NCBI GenBank assembly: GCA_964621605.1
Contig: CAZUMJ010000050.1
Location: 1 to 16,912 of the forward strand
DNA: 16,912 nt
DNA from: CAZUMJ01 sp964621605
GTDB lineage: Bacteria; Actinomycetota; Acidimicrobiia; Acidimicrobiales; Iamiaceae
Direction: 5' to 3'
A model generated the notes under the pieces. The model searched no databases. It was not told where the DNA came from and saw only the letters and a list, made by a program, of their open reading frames with translations. The position numbers were made by a program, and so were the translations under genes. Position 1 is the first letter of the stretch; each line of letters begins with the position of its first letter. Below are positions 1 to 8,250 of this stretch, one piece after another.

Positions 1-1903
<1,903 letters not shown>

Positions 1904-1910
1904 ACGTCGT

Positions 1911-1943
1911 CTCCTCGTTCGTCGTGCAGCCGTCGGAAGTGTA
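1911..1943 (-). promoter_or_regulatory. RBS and candidate -10 for the UvrA-like gene
   Basis: On the minus strand GAGGAG (1911-1916) sits 7 nt before the ATG and settles the start. A TACACT hexamer (1938-1943) fits a sigma-70 -10 element and would give a leader of roughly 28 nt. No good -35 is seen at the proper distance. The spacer (1904-1989) must also carry the promoter of the divergent gene. The RBS is clear; the -10 is tentative. Confidence 0.45.
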
Positions 1944-1977
1944 CGGCGAGCCTCGAAAACGCCTGACGCGAAGTAGC

Positions 1978-1989
1978 TATGGTTGCACC
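1978..1989 (+). promoter_or_regulatory. Candidate leaderless promoter of the first heparanase-like gene
   Basis: TATGGT (1978-1983) matches TANNNT and is followed by exactly 6 nt and then the ATG at 1990. A start site 6-7 nt after a -10 falls on the ATG itself, so the transcript would have no leader. No Shine-Dalgarno sequence precedes this ATG. No convincing -35 is visible. The second paralogue has the same spacing (TACGCT, 3581-3586, ATG at 3593). Confidence 0.45.
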
Positions 1990-3546
1990 ATGCGACTTCA
2001 CGGACCACGACGTTGGATGACAACTGGCGCCCTCGTCGCCGGGCTGGGCGGGCTCCTGATCGGATGCTCCGGTAGCTCGGGGTCGACGAAGAGCACCGAC
2101 AGCTCCAAAGACGGGTCCGCGCAGGCGGCAGACGGCTCACAGCTCGCAGTGAGCGACAAGGTGATCGCGCACCTCGATCCCCGGTATCAATCCTTCAACC
2201 TCGAGATGTACCAACTCGTGGGCGGCCCCTACTTCTACAAGACGTACGACCAGGGGAACGGCAAGGTCGAAGGGCCACCCATCGACCTCAACTCGCCCCG
2301 CCTGCGCAGCCTCGTGAAGGCGCTCGGCCCGTCGTACATCCGGGTCAGCGGCACCATGGCGAACTCGACGTACTTCGACCCCAACGGCGGAGCCGATGCA
2401 GTCGCGCCCGCACCGTTCAAGCTGGTGCTGACCGGGTCGCGTTGGCAGAGCATGGGCGACTTCGCGAAGGCCGTCGACGCGGAGCTCATGACGTCGTTCG
2501 CGGTCGGCAACGGCGTGCGTGACCCGAGCGGCACCTGGATGCCCGACCAGGCGCGCTCGCTCCTCGAGTTCACCCAGGCACACGACATCCCCCTCGTCGC
2601 GGTCGAGTTCTACAACGAGCCCGGCACCAACATCGGGCTCCCGAGCGGCTACAACCCGCAGGACTACGGCCGTGACTTCCGGGTGTTCCAGAAGATGATG
2701 CAGGAAGTCGCACCGAAGGTGAAGATCGCCGGGCCGAGCGCGTCCGGCGACAAGCTCAACCTCGCTGCTCCGCCAGCCCTCAACGCGCTCGACCTGCTCT
2801 CAGCCTCAGGCGACGTCTACAGCGCATTCAGCTACCACTGGTACCCGAAGCTGTCGGAGCGGTGCGGGTCGAAGGACGGCCCGGACACTGCGCTCACAAA
2901 CGAGTTCCTCTCCCGTGTCGACGCGACCCGCGACTACTACGAGAGCCTCCGAGACCGCTACTCCCCGGGCGACCCTATGTGGGTCACCGAGGCATCCGAA
3001 GCCGCGTGCGGTGGTGACCGCTGGGCAGCGACCTACCGTGACGTCTTCCGCTACGTCGAGACCCTCGGCCGCCTCGCCGATGGCGACGGAAACGTCGTGT
3101 TCCACAACTCGCTGGCCGCCGCCGACTTCGGCCTGCTCGACCAGGTCACCTTCGAGCCCCGCCCCGACTACTGGGCGGCCCTGCTGTGGGCGCGTCTCAT
3201 GGGGCCGACGGTCGTCGCCACGAAGGCCGCGAGCCCGTCGCCCGACCTGGGGATCTACGCGCACTGCACGACCGGCACGAAGAACGGCTCCGTCACCTAC
3301 GCGGTGGTGAACCCATCGACCAAGGCCCTGCGCCTCACCACCGCCTCGGGAAGCGCCAGCGTGTACCAGCTCGGCGCACCAACCCTGGATTCCCCCACCG
3401 TGACGCTCAACGGCGCAGAGCTCCAGGCGGGCGCGGACGGCACGCTTCCCGCGTTGGACGGCAAGGCGGTCCAGGGCGCCATCGAGATCGCACCGACGAG
3501 CGTCACCTACATCGTCGACGCCGGTGCGGGTGGTCCCTGTAGCTGA
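1990..3546 (+). CDS. Heparanase-like GH79 family glycoside hydrolase, lipoprotein (copy 1)
   Basis: A predicted exported lipoprotein of 518 residues. Basic residues (RLHGPRR) and a hydrophobic stretch lead to the lipobox LIGC (Cys26), followed by a Ser/Thr-rich tether to about residue 50. The body resembles animal heparanase (GH79) end to end. It has SPRLRSLVKALGPSYIR (102-118), proton-donor motif YNEP (Glu210), SYHWYP (281-286), nucleophile motif MWVTE (Glu334) and RPDYWAALLWARLMGP (391-406). The C-terminal beta domain has IYAHC (Cys426), TLNG (472-475), TLPAL (485-489) and a terminal Cys517. Human heparanase uses Glu225 and Glu343 and pairs Cys437 with Cys542 in the corresponding places. 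Cys292 and Cys340 could form a second disulfide. Family knowledge suggests cleavage of beta-linked uronic-acid glycans outside the cell; the substrate is unknown. The ATG at 1990 places the signal peptide correctly; the frame is open back to 1924 but that extension would bury the signal. Confidence 0.85.
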   Translation: MRLHGPRRWMTTGALVAGLGGLLIGCSGSSGSTKSTDSSKDGSAQAADGSQLAVSDKVIAHLDPRYQSFNLEMYQLVGGPYFYKTYDQGNGKVEGPPIDLNSPRLRSLVKALGPSYIRVSGTMANSTYFDPNGGADAVAPAPFKLVLTGSRWQSMGDFAKAVDAELMTSFAVGNGVRDPSGTWMPDQARSLLEFTQAHDIPLVAVEFYNEPGTNIGLPSGYNPQDYGRDFRVFQKMMQEVAPKVKIAGPSASGDKLNLAAPPALNALDLLSASGDVYSAFSYHWYPKLSERCGSKDGPDTALTNEFLSRVDATRDYYESLRDRYSPGDPMWVTEASEAACGGDRWAATYRDVFRYVETLGRLADGDGNVVFHNSLAAADFGLLDQVTFEPRPDYWAALLWARLMGPTVVATKAASPSPDLGIYAHCTTGTKNGSVTYAVVNPSTKALRLTTASGSASVYQLGAPTLDSPTVTLNGAELQAGADGTLPALDGKAVQGAIEIAPTSVTYIVDAGAGGPCS

Positions 3547-3580
3547 GCTACGGGATGGCGGAAGTCGATCGCCATTCCAA

Positions 3581-3592
3581 TACGCTACGAAG
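3581..3592 (+). promoter_or_regulatory. Candidate leaderless promoter of the second heparanase-like gene
   Basis: TACGCT (3581-3586) is followed by 6 nt and the ATG at 3593, the same geometry as in copy 1. There is no ribosome binding site at a normal distance; GAAG directly touches the ATG. Read-through from copy 1, whose stop is 46 nt upstream, remains possible. Confidence 0.4.
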
Positions 3593-5170
3593 ATGCATCA
3601 GCACCGAACGAGACGATGGCTGGCGACTGGCGCCCTGCTCACCGCAGTGGGTGCCCTGGCCATCGGCTGCTCGAGCAGCTCCGGAAACGCCAAGCCCACC
3701 GACACGAAAGCAACCACGTCGTCGAGCTCGGGCGTCGCGACCGGGGACGGCAACGGCACCGTCAAGCTCGCGATCGGCGACAAGGTGATCGCGACGGTCG
3801 ACCCGCGCTACCAGTCGTACAACATCGAGATGGTCGAGGTCACCGGCGGCGAGTTCTGGAAGCCGTACGACGCCGGCCCTGGCAAGGTCGTGCGCCCGCC
3901 GATCGACCTAGCGTCACCGCGCCTCCGAAACCTGGCGAAGGGACTCGGGCCTGTCTACATCCGCGTCAGCGGCACGTGGGCCAACTCGACCTACTTCGAC
4001 GCCGACGGCACCGCGCACGGCACCGCGCCCACCGGATTCAACGGTGTGCTCACCCAAGACGAGTGGAAAGGCGTCGGGGCCTTTGCCAAGGCCGTCGACG
4101 GCAAGATCGTCACGTCGTTCGCCTCGAACACCGGCACGCGCGACGCCAACGGCGTGTGGACCGACACACAAGCCAAGGCCCTCCTCGAGTTCTCCAAGGC
4201 CAACGACATCCCGATCTACGCGGCCGAGTTCTACAACGAGCCGAGCCTCAACATCGGTGTCCCCGCGGGCTACACCGTCGACGACTTCGGCCGCGACCTC
4301 AAGACCTTCGAGAAGATGGCACGCAGCGTCGACCCGTCGATGAAGTTGACGGGCCCCGGATCCGCGGGCGACAAGCTCCTCCTCGTCGTCGAACCGGCGC
4401 TGAAGGCACCGGACCTGCTGAAGGCATCCGGCGACGACGCCTTCAGCATCTTCAGCTACCACTACTACCCGAAGGTCTCGGCCCGCTGCGGTTCCAAGGA
4501 AGGCCCGGAGGTGGCCCTCACCCAGGACTACCTCTCGCGTGTCGACGCCACGGCCGAGTACTACGAGAAGCTGCGAGACCAGTACATGCCCGGCGCACCG
4601 ATGTGGGTCGGCGAGACCGCCCAGGCCGCCTGCGGCGGCGACAAGTGGGCGTCCACCTACCGCGACGTGATGCGCTACGTCGACACGTTGGGTCGGCTCG
4701 CCCGCGGCGACGGCGACGTGGTATTCCACAACACGCTCGCCTCGAGCGACTACGGCCTGCTCGACGAAGACGGCCTCGTTCCCCGGCCCGACTACTGGGC
4801 TGCGGTGCTGTGGGCACGCCTGATGGGCCCGAAGGTGGTTGCGCTCACACCTGCGCCGAGCACGCCGGACCTCAGCATCTACGCGCACTGCACCGCCGGC
4901 GCGCAGGGCTCGGTCACCTACGCCGTGGTCAACACCTCCACCAAGGACTCGCGGAAGGTGGAGACCAAGACCGGCTCGGCAACCGTGTACCAACTCTCCG
5001 CTCCCTCGCTCGACTCCGGCACCGTGGCGCTGAACGGCAAGGAGTTGCAGGCCAACAGTGACGGCACGCTCCCGAAGCTCGATGGGCACGCGGCGAAGGG
5101 CGCGGTCGACGTTCCGCCGGCGAGCGTGGCCTACATCGTCGAGAAGGTCAGCGACGGCCCCTGCGCCTGA
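3593..5170 (+). CDS. Heparanase-like GH79 family glycoside hydrolase, lipoprotein (copy 2)
   Basis: A 525-residue paralogue of the preceding gene, alignable along its full length including the signal peptide. The lipobox AIGC gives Cys26, and a Ser/Thr-rich tether follows. It carries SPRLRNLAKGLGPVYIR (108-124), YNEP with proton-donor Glu216, SYHYYP (288-293), WVGE with nucleophile Glu341, and PRPDYWAAVLWARLMGP (397-413). The C-terminal domain has IYAHC (Cys433), ALNG (479-482), TLPKL (492-496) and terminal Cys524. Cys299 and Cys347 match the second cysteine pair of copy 1. WVGE and YHYYP are closer to the human forms (WLGE, HHYY) than those of copy 1. The enzyme is a single uninterrupted chain, without the excised linker of human heparanase. 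A secreted glycosidase on uronic-acid polysaccharide is the best inference. The gene converges on the sigma-factor gene with 36 bp between the stops. The ATG at 3593 was chosen for the signal peptide. Confidence 0.85.
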   Translation: MHQHRTRRWLATGALLTAVGALAIGCSSSSGNAKPTDTKATTSSSSGVATGDGNGTVKLAIGDKVIATVDPRYQSYNIEMVEVTGGEFWKPYDAGPGKVVRPPIDLASPRLRNLAKGLGPVYIRVSGTWANSTYFDADGTAHGTAPTGFNGVLTQDEWKGVGAFAKAVDGKIVTSFASNTGTRDANGVWTDTQAKALLEFSKANDIPIYAAEFYNEPSLNIGVPAGYTVDDFGRDLKTFEKMARSVDPSMKLTGPGSAGDKLLLVVEPALKAPDLLKASGDDAFSIFSYHYYPKVSARCGSKEGPEVALTQDYLSRVDATAEYYEKLRDQYMPGAPMWVGETAQAACGGDKWASTYRDVMRYVDTLGRLARGDGDVVFHNTLASSDYGLLDEDGLVPRPDYWAAVLWARLMGPKVVALTPAPSTPDLSIYAHCTAGAQGSVTYAVVNTSTKDSRKVETKTGSATVYQLSAPSLDSGTVALNGKELQANSDGTLPKLDGHAAKGAVDVPPASVAYIVEKVSDGPCA

Positions 5171-5206
5171 CCAGGCACGCGGCGCGCACCTGCACGCCGA
5201 GGAGCG

Positions 5207-6706
5207 TCAACCGATGACGGGCGGCAGCACCGTGAACCCTGGCCACTCGGGCACGGTCACCGTCGACCCGTCCGCGGCGGTGGCCTCGAGCTCATAGCTG
5301 TAGCGGCCGCTCGCGGCGCTGCACGATCCGTTGGGCGCGACCGCGCCGGGGCACAGGGCGATGCTCCCGCTCGCACCGGTCGCGGCCACGCGGACCCGTT
5401 GGTCGCCGGCCACGCCGTCGTCAAGGCGCTCCCAGATCGTGACCTTGGTCGCGCCCACGACCGACCAGGTGAGCACCGGCCCGCCCGCTGTCGCATAGGT
5501 CGTCGGCTGCGGTCCCGACGGCTCCACGGTGAACCGCTCGACGGTCACCTGGCCGGGCACGGTTGACGCGGGGGTCGTGGTCGTCGGGTCACCTGAGGTT
5601 GGGGACGCCGTGGTCGGTGCAGGCACCGGAAGCCCACCGCCAGCGGGCGCGGTGGACCCCGCCGGGGTCGATGACGACGCGGTCTGCGCCTCGGACACCG
5701 AGGGCTGGGTGGGGGCACCGGACCCGAGGGACGACCGTGCCATCGGGCGACGGGCCGACTCCGGTCGCATCAGGATGAACCCGGCCACGACCGCCACCAC
5801 CAGCACGGCCAGGACCACGGCCAGCAGGCGCACGCCCCGCGCCCTTCCCGCTGCCCGCTCGGCCCCCGACACTCGGGTCGCCGAGCCAGAGATCGCATCC
5901 ACGTCGACGCCGGAGGGAGAGGTGACCGTGGGTGTCGTCCCAGGCGCCGACGGCGAGCTGGCCGGGGCAGCCGCTGCCCCTGCGTTCGGCCCCATCGGCA
6001 CGCCGGCCGCGCCGAGCTGCGCCGCCACCGCGTTGCGCACCTCGGGAAGGACAAGCGCCAACGGGACCGCCGAGAAGAGCGCGCTGGGCGCCAAACGGGT
6101 CTCGCGCTCCTCCGCNNNNNNNNNNNNNNNNNNNNNNNNNNNNNNNNNNNNNNNNNNNNNNNNNNNNNNNNNNNNNNNNNNNNNNNNNNNNNNNNNNNNN
6201 NNNNNNNNNNNNNNNGCGTCCACCGCGTCGTGCACCGCGGCAACCACCTCGGCATCGGCCACCGCCGCGGCCGGGTCGGCGTACCCGTCGAGGCGCGCGG
6301 CGAGGGAGAACCCGGGAGGTGCCGCCGTCGCCGATGCCCGGTGCTCGAACATGGTCATCACCTCGCCGTCGACCGGCGCCGAGCGGCGCTCACGCTCGAC
6401 ACGGTTGAGCGCGGCGTTGCGGGAGATGCGCAGGATCCACCCGCCGAACGAGGCAGGATCGGCGAGCCCGTCGAGCCCGCGCCACGCGGCCAGGAAGGCA
6501 TCCTGTGCGAGCTCCGCCGCGGTGTCGCGGTCGCGCACGATGCGGAACGCGACGTTGTACACGCGGTCGAACCAGGTGTCGAAGAGCGACGCGAACGCCG
6601 TGTCGTCACCCGCCCGCGCCCGCGCCACCAGGGCCGCGTCCTGCGCGCGCTGCCTCGCCCGCTCGTCGCCCTCGGAGTCGTCGTCGATCCGCTCATTGTG
6701 CTCCAC
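5207..6706 (-). CDS. ECF sigma factor with C-terminal transmembrane helix and Ig-like ectodomain (contains assembly gap)
   Basis: The 5' part (6218-6706, 163 residues) is the N-terminus of an ECF-type sigma-70 factor. Region 2 spans about residues 36-105, with LFDTWFDRVYNVAFRIVRD, AELAQDAFLAAWRGL and a WILRISRNAALNRVERERR segment. Region 4, the -35-binding helix-turn-helix, would fall in the 100-N gap and is not seen. After the gap (5210-6115, 302 residues) come an Ala/Pro-rich segment, one transmembrane helix (about 5768-5827), a long Ser/Thr/Pro linker, and a beta-rich Ig-like domain (about 5222-5542) with two cysteines. Since the gap length is probably nominal, continuity of frame across it is not proof. 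One fused protein is likely because both halves share strand and the post-gap half has no obvious start of its own. Such an architecture would tether the sigma factor to the membrane with an outside sensor. The start is GTG with AGGAG 6 nt upstream (6713-6717). Confidence 0.72.
   Translation of the reverse strand: MEHNERIDDDSEGDERARQRAQDAALVARARAGDDTAFASLFDTWFDRVYNVAFRIVRDRDTAAELAQDAFLAAWRGLDGLADPASFGGWILRISRNAALNRVERERRSAPVDGEVMTMFEHRASATAAPPGFSLAARLDGYADPAAAVADAEVVAAVHDAVDXXXXXXXXXXXXXXXXXXXXXXXXXXXXXXXXXXAEERETRLAPSALFSAVPLALVLPEVRNAVAAQLGAAGVPMGPNAGAAAAPASSPSAPGTTPTVTSPSGVDVDAISGSATRVSGAERAAGRARGVRLLAVVLAVLVVAVVAGFILMRPESARRPMARSSLGSGAPTQPSVSEAQTASSSTPAGSTAPAGGGLPVPAPTTASPTSGDPTTTTPASTVPGQVTVERFTVEPSGPQPTTYATAGGPVLTWSVVGATKVTIWERLDDGVAGDQRVRVAATGASGSIALCPGAVAPNGSCSAASGRYSYELEATAADGSTVTVPEWPGFTVLPPVIG
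6116..6215. other. Assembly gap of 100 N
   Basis: Exactly 100 undetermined bases. This round number is the usual placeholder for a gap of unknown size, so the missing length may be more or less. It interrupts the sigma-factor gene where region 4 should be. That domain with its linker would normally need more than the 33 codons shown. Confidence 0.97.
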
Positions 6707-6760
6707 ACCCGACTCCTGGCTCCGGGAGGCCTCCTAGTCCATGCCTGACCCCGCGGATCG

Positions 6761-6824
6761 GGAACGCTTACGCCACCGGCGCACCCAACGTGGAAGTAGC
6801 TTTCGGGGCGCCGTAAGCGGTTCG
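6761..6824. promoter_or_regulatory. Inverted repeat in the divergent sigma/lipoprotein spacer
   Basis: CGCTTACG (6765-6772) is mirrored by CGTAAGCG (6812-6819). Each arm carries a GAAC-type flank on its outer side: GGAAC at 6761-6765 on the plus strand and CGAAC at 6824-6820 on the minus strand. ECF sigma factors often recognise a GGAAC-like -35, so the two arms could be paired promoters pointing at both genes, or an operator. No matching -10 element was convincing on either side. Confidence 0.4.
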
Positions 6825-6851
6825 CAGTTGGTCTGTCAGGCACCTCGTCAC

Positions 6852-6872
6852 CCCGCCGGATCGGTCGGCGGG
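6852..6872 (+). promoter_or_regulatory. 5'-UTR hairpin before the lipoprotein gene
   Basis: CCCGCCG (6852-6858) and CGGCGGG (6866-6872) form a perfect 7-bp stem with a 7-nt loop. It ends 8 nt before the AAGGAG ribosome binding site (6881-6886), which is 8 nt from the ATG at 6895. It may affect mRNA stability or translation. There is no U-tract. Confidence 0.45.
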
Positions 6873-6894
6873 AACGATCCAAGGAGACACCACC

Positions 6895-7578
6895 ATGCGC
6901 ACGACCCCTTCCCCCCTGGCCCCCTCATCCACCTCCGCATCGCACCCCGCACGGGGCGCGCACCGAGCCCGACGGGCCGTCGGTGCGGCGGCACTGGTTG
7001 CCGTCAGCCTCACGGCGCTCGGCGCCTGCGGTTCCAGCAGCAACGACAAGGCCGCCGACACCGCGGCCACTGCGGCCAGCACCACGACGGCCGGAAGCTC
7101 GACCACTGCACCCGATGCCCCCGTGACCGGCGGCGCAGCGGGCGGGCAGGGACAGACCGGACAGGGTCAGGCCGGGCAGGGCCAGTCCGGGCAGGGTCAG
7201 ACCGGCGGCCAGTCCAGCGGCGGCCAGCCGACGCAGCCCCCCGCCTCAGCGCCGGCGCCGACGTCCGCTCCCACCACCGCGGCCGTCATCGACTCCTTCG
7301 ACACGCCGGAGAACATCGACTGCCACAACGGGATGTCGCAGACCTTCACCGCGAGCTGGGCGACGCACAACACCACCAAGGTCACCATCTCCATCGACGG
7401 CCCCGGGATCTACGACACCTACGGGCCCTCCGGCAGCGTGAGCCTACCGTTCAACTGCTCGACGTCGCACACCTTCCTGCTGACCGCATACGGCACCGAC
7501 GGCGGCCAGACGGTGAAGCAGATCACGCTGCAGCCGCGCAACGTGCAGAGCAACTACAGCGACTCCTCGATGCCGTGA
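6895..7578 (+). CDS. Lipoprotein with GQGQ repeats and C-terminal Ig-like domain
   Basis: A 227-residue predicted lipoprotein. A long n-region (about 27 residues) and a hydrophobic core lead to lipobox LGAC (Cys45). A Ser/Thr/Ala tether follows, then four tandem pentapeptides GQGQ[T/A/S] (residues 84-103), a Pro-rich stretch, and a C-terminal domain (about 131-215) with Cys143 and Cys188. That domain has TKVTI after a conserved Trp (W155), then GPSGSVSL and TDGGQTV. The same arrangement (W...TKVTI, GASGSIAL, ADGSTV) occurs in the outer domain of the divergent sigma-factor gene, so the two are probably homologous. No enzyme motif is seen. The function is unknown; a role as partner, ligand or target of the sigma/sensor protein is inference from adjacency and shared fold. 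AAGGAG 8 nt upstream supports this start. Confidence 0.85.
   Translation: MRTTPSPLAPSSTSASHPARGAHRARRAVGAAALVAVSLTALGACGSSSNDKAADTAATAASTTTAGSSTTAPDAPVTGGAAGGQGQTGQGQAGQGQSGQGQTGGQSSGGQPTQPPASAPAPTSAPTTAAVIDSFDTPENIDCHNGMSQTFTASWATHNTTKVTISIDGPGIYDTYGPSGSVSLPFNCSTSHTFLLTAYGTDGGQTVKQITLQPRNVQSNYSDSSMP
7144..7203 (+). repeat. Coding tandem repeat, four 15-bp units
   Basis: Four consecutive 15-bp units encode GQGQT, GQGQA, GQGQS and GQGQT within the lipoprotein. The units differ at a few bases, mostly at codon third positions and in the last codon. Further Gly/Gln-rich sequence follows to about 7230. Confidence 0.85.
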
Positions 7579-7597
7579 CCGCGCAACCCGCCGACGG

Positions 7598-8176
7598 TCA
7601 GGTCGTGCCCGACTGGCGCAAGCGCCGGTCGGGCACGAACCACATCACGGCGACCACCACGAAGCCGGCCACGGGGATCCATCGGCTCACGAAGGCGAGC
7701 GGCATGCTCGCAAGGAAGATGAGCACCGAGGCCTTGCCCTTCCAGTCCCGCCCCAGCGCGGCCCTGATTTCCGCGGCCTGCTCACCGCCGGCGCGCACGA
7801 TGGCGAGCTGCAGCACGAAGTAGGCCAGGGCCGCCATCATCGACACGAAGCTGTACGTCGCGGTGGTGGCAGCCGCGAAGTGGTGCTCGCCCATCCACGC
7901 CGTCCCGAACGGGAACAGCGACAGCCAGAACAGCAGGTGCAGGTTGGCCCACATCACCGCCCCGTCCACCTCGGGTGCGGCGCGCAGGAGGTGATGGTGG
8001 TTGTTCCAGTACATCCCCACATAGACGAAGCTCAACGCGTACGACTCGAACACGGGCGCAAGCGAGCGGAGCGCACCCAGCGTCGTTCCCTCCGGAGGGC
8101 GCAGCTCCAACACCATGATCGTGATGATGATGGCGAGCACGCCGTCGCTGAACGCCTCGAGCCGACCGGTCCCCAC
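7598..8176 (-). CDS. TMEM175-family (DUF1211) membrane channel
   Basis: A 192-residue integral membrane protein. It opens with RLEAFSDGVLAIIITIMVLE (residues 5-24), the signature first helix of the TMEM175/DUF1211 family; FSD (9-11) belongs to the conserved pore-lining motif. Several more hydrophobic helices follow, including one with YWNNHHHLL. The length fits bacterial members, which carry one six-helix repeat and assemble as tetramers. Bacterial homologues conduct potassium with weak selectivity. The start is taken as GTG at 8176, which puts the signature at its usual distance from the N-terminus; no good ribosome binding site is seen close by. The 3' end contains the long hairpin at 7603-7638 and converges on the lipoprotein gene with 19 bp between. 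Confidence 0.88.
   Translation of the reverse strand: MGTGRLEAFSDGVLAIIITIMVLELRPPEGTTLGALRSLAPVFESYALSFVYVGMYWNNHHHLLRAAPEVDGAVMWANLHLLFWLSLFPFGTAWMGEHHFAAATTATYSFVSMMAALAYFVLQLAIVRAGGEQAAEIRAALGRDWKGKASVLIFLASMPLAFVSRWIPVAGFVVVAVMWFVPDRRLRQSGTT
7603..7638. terminator. Long hairpin, probable bidirectional terminator
   Basis: TCGTGCCCGAC (7603-7613) pairs perfectly with GTCGGGCACGA (7628-7638). Inside, GGCGC (7615-7619) pairs with GCGCC (7622-7626) around an AA loop, leaving one T/G position as the only imperfection. The stem is about 17 bp. It begins 24 nt after the lipoprotein stop and lies within the last codons of the convergent TMEM175 gene. No U-tract follows, as is common in high-GC actinobacteria. 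Terminator function is inferred. Confidence 0.65.
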
Positions 8177-8250
8177 GGGCGGTGATGGTAGGAGATCCTC
8201 CGAGCGTCCTCGTGCGAGCGCCGCCCGCGCGGAGCTCGACGGGACGATCG

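Noticed and set aside
3914..5089. A 391-codon open frame on the minus strand inside the second heparanase-like gene
   Set aside because: Low-complexity Arg/Val/Gly-rich translation without motifs; the plus-strand gene has clear family features.
5171..5206. Possible terminator between the convergent heparanase-like and sigma-factor genes
   Set aside because: Only a 4-bp GGCG/CGCC pairing with a large loop was found, too weak to call.
5529..6737. A 402-codon plus-strand frame over the sigma-factor gene
   Set aside because: Ser/Thr/Arg/Ala-rich with no recognisable domain; it also crosses the N gap. The minus-strand reading has a sigma region 2, a transmembrane helix and an Ig-like domain.
7144..7230. 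Repeat as a possible CRISPR or regulatory DNA array
   Set aside because: The 15-bp units have no spacers and stay in frame in a lipoprotein gene; it is a coding repeat.
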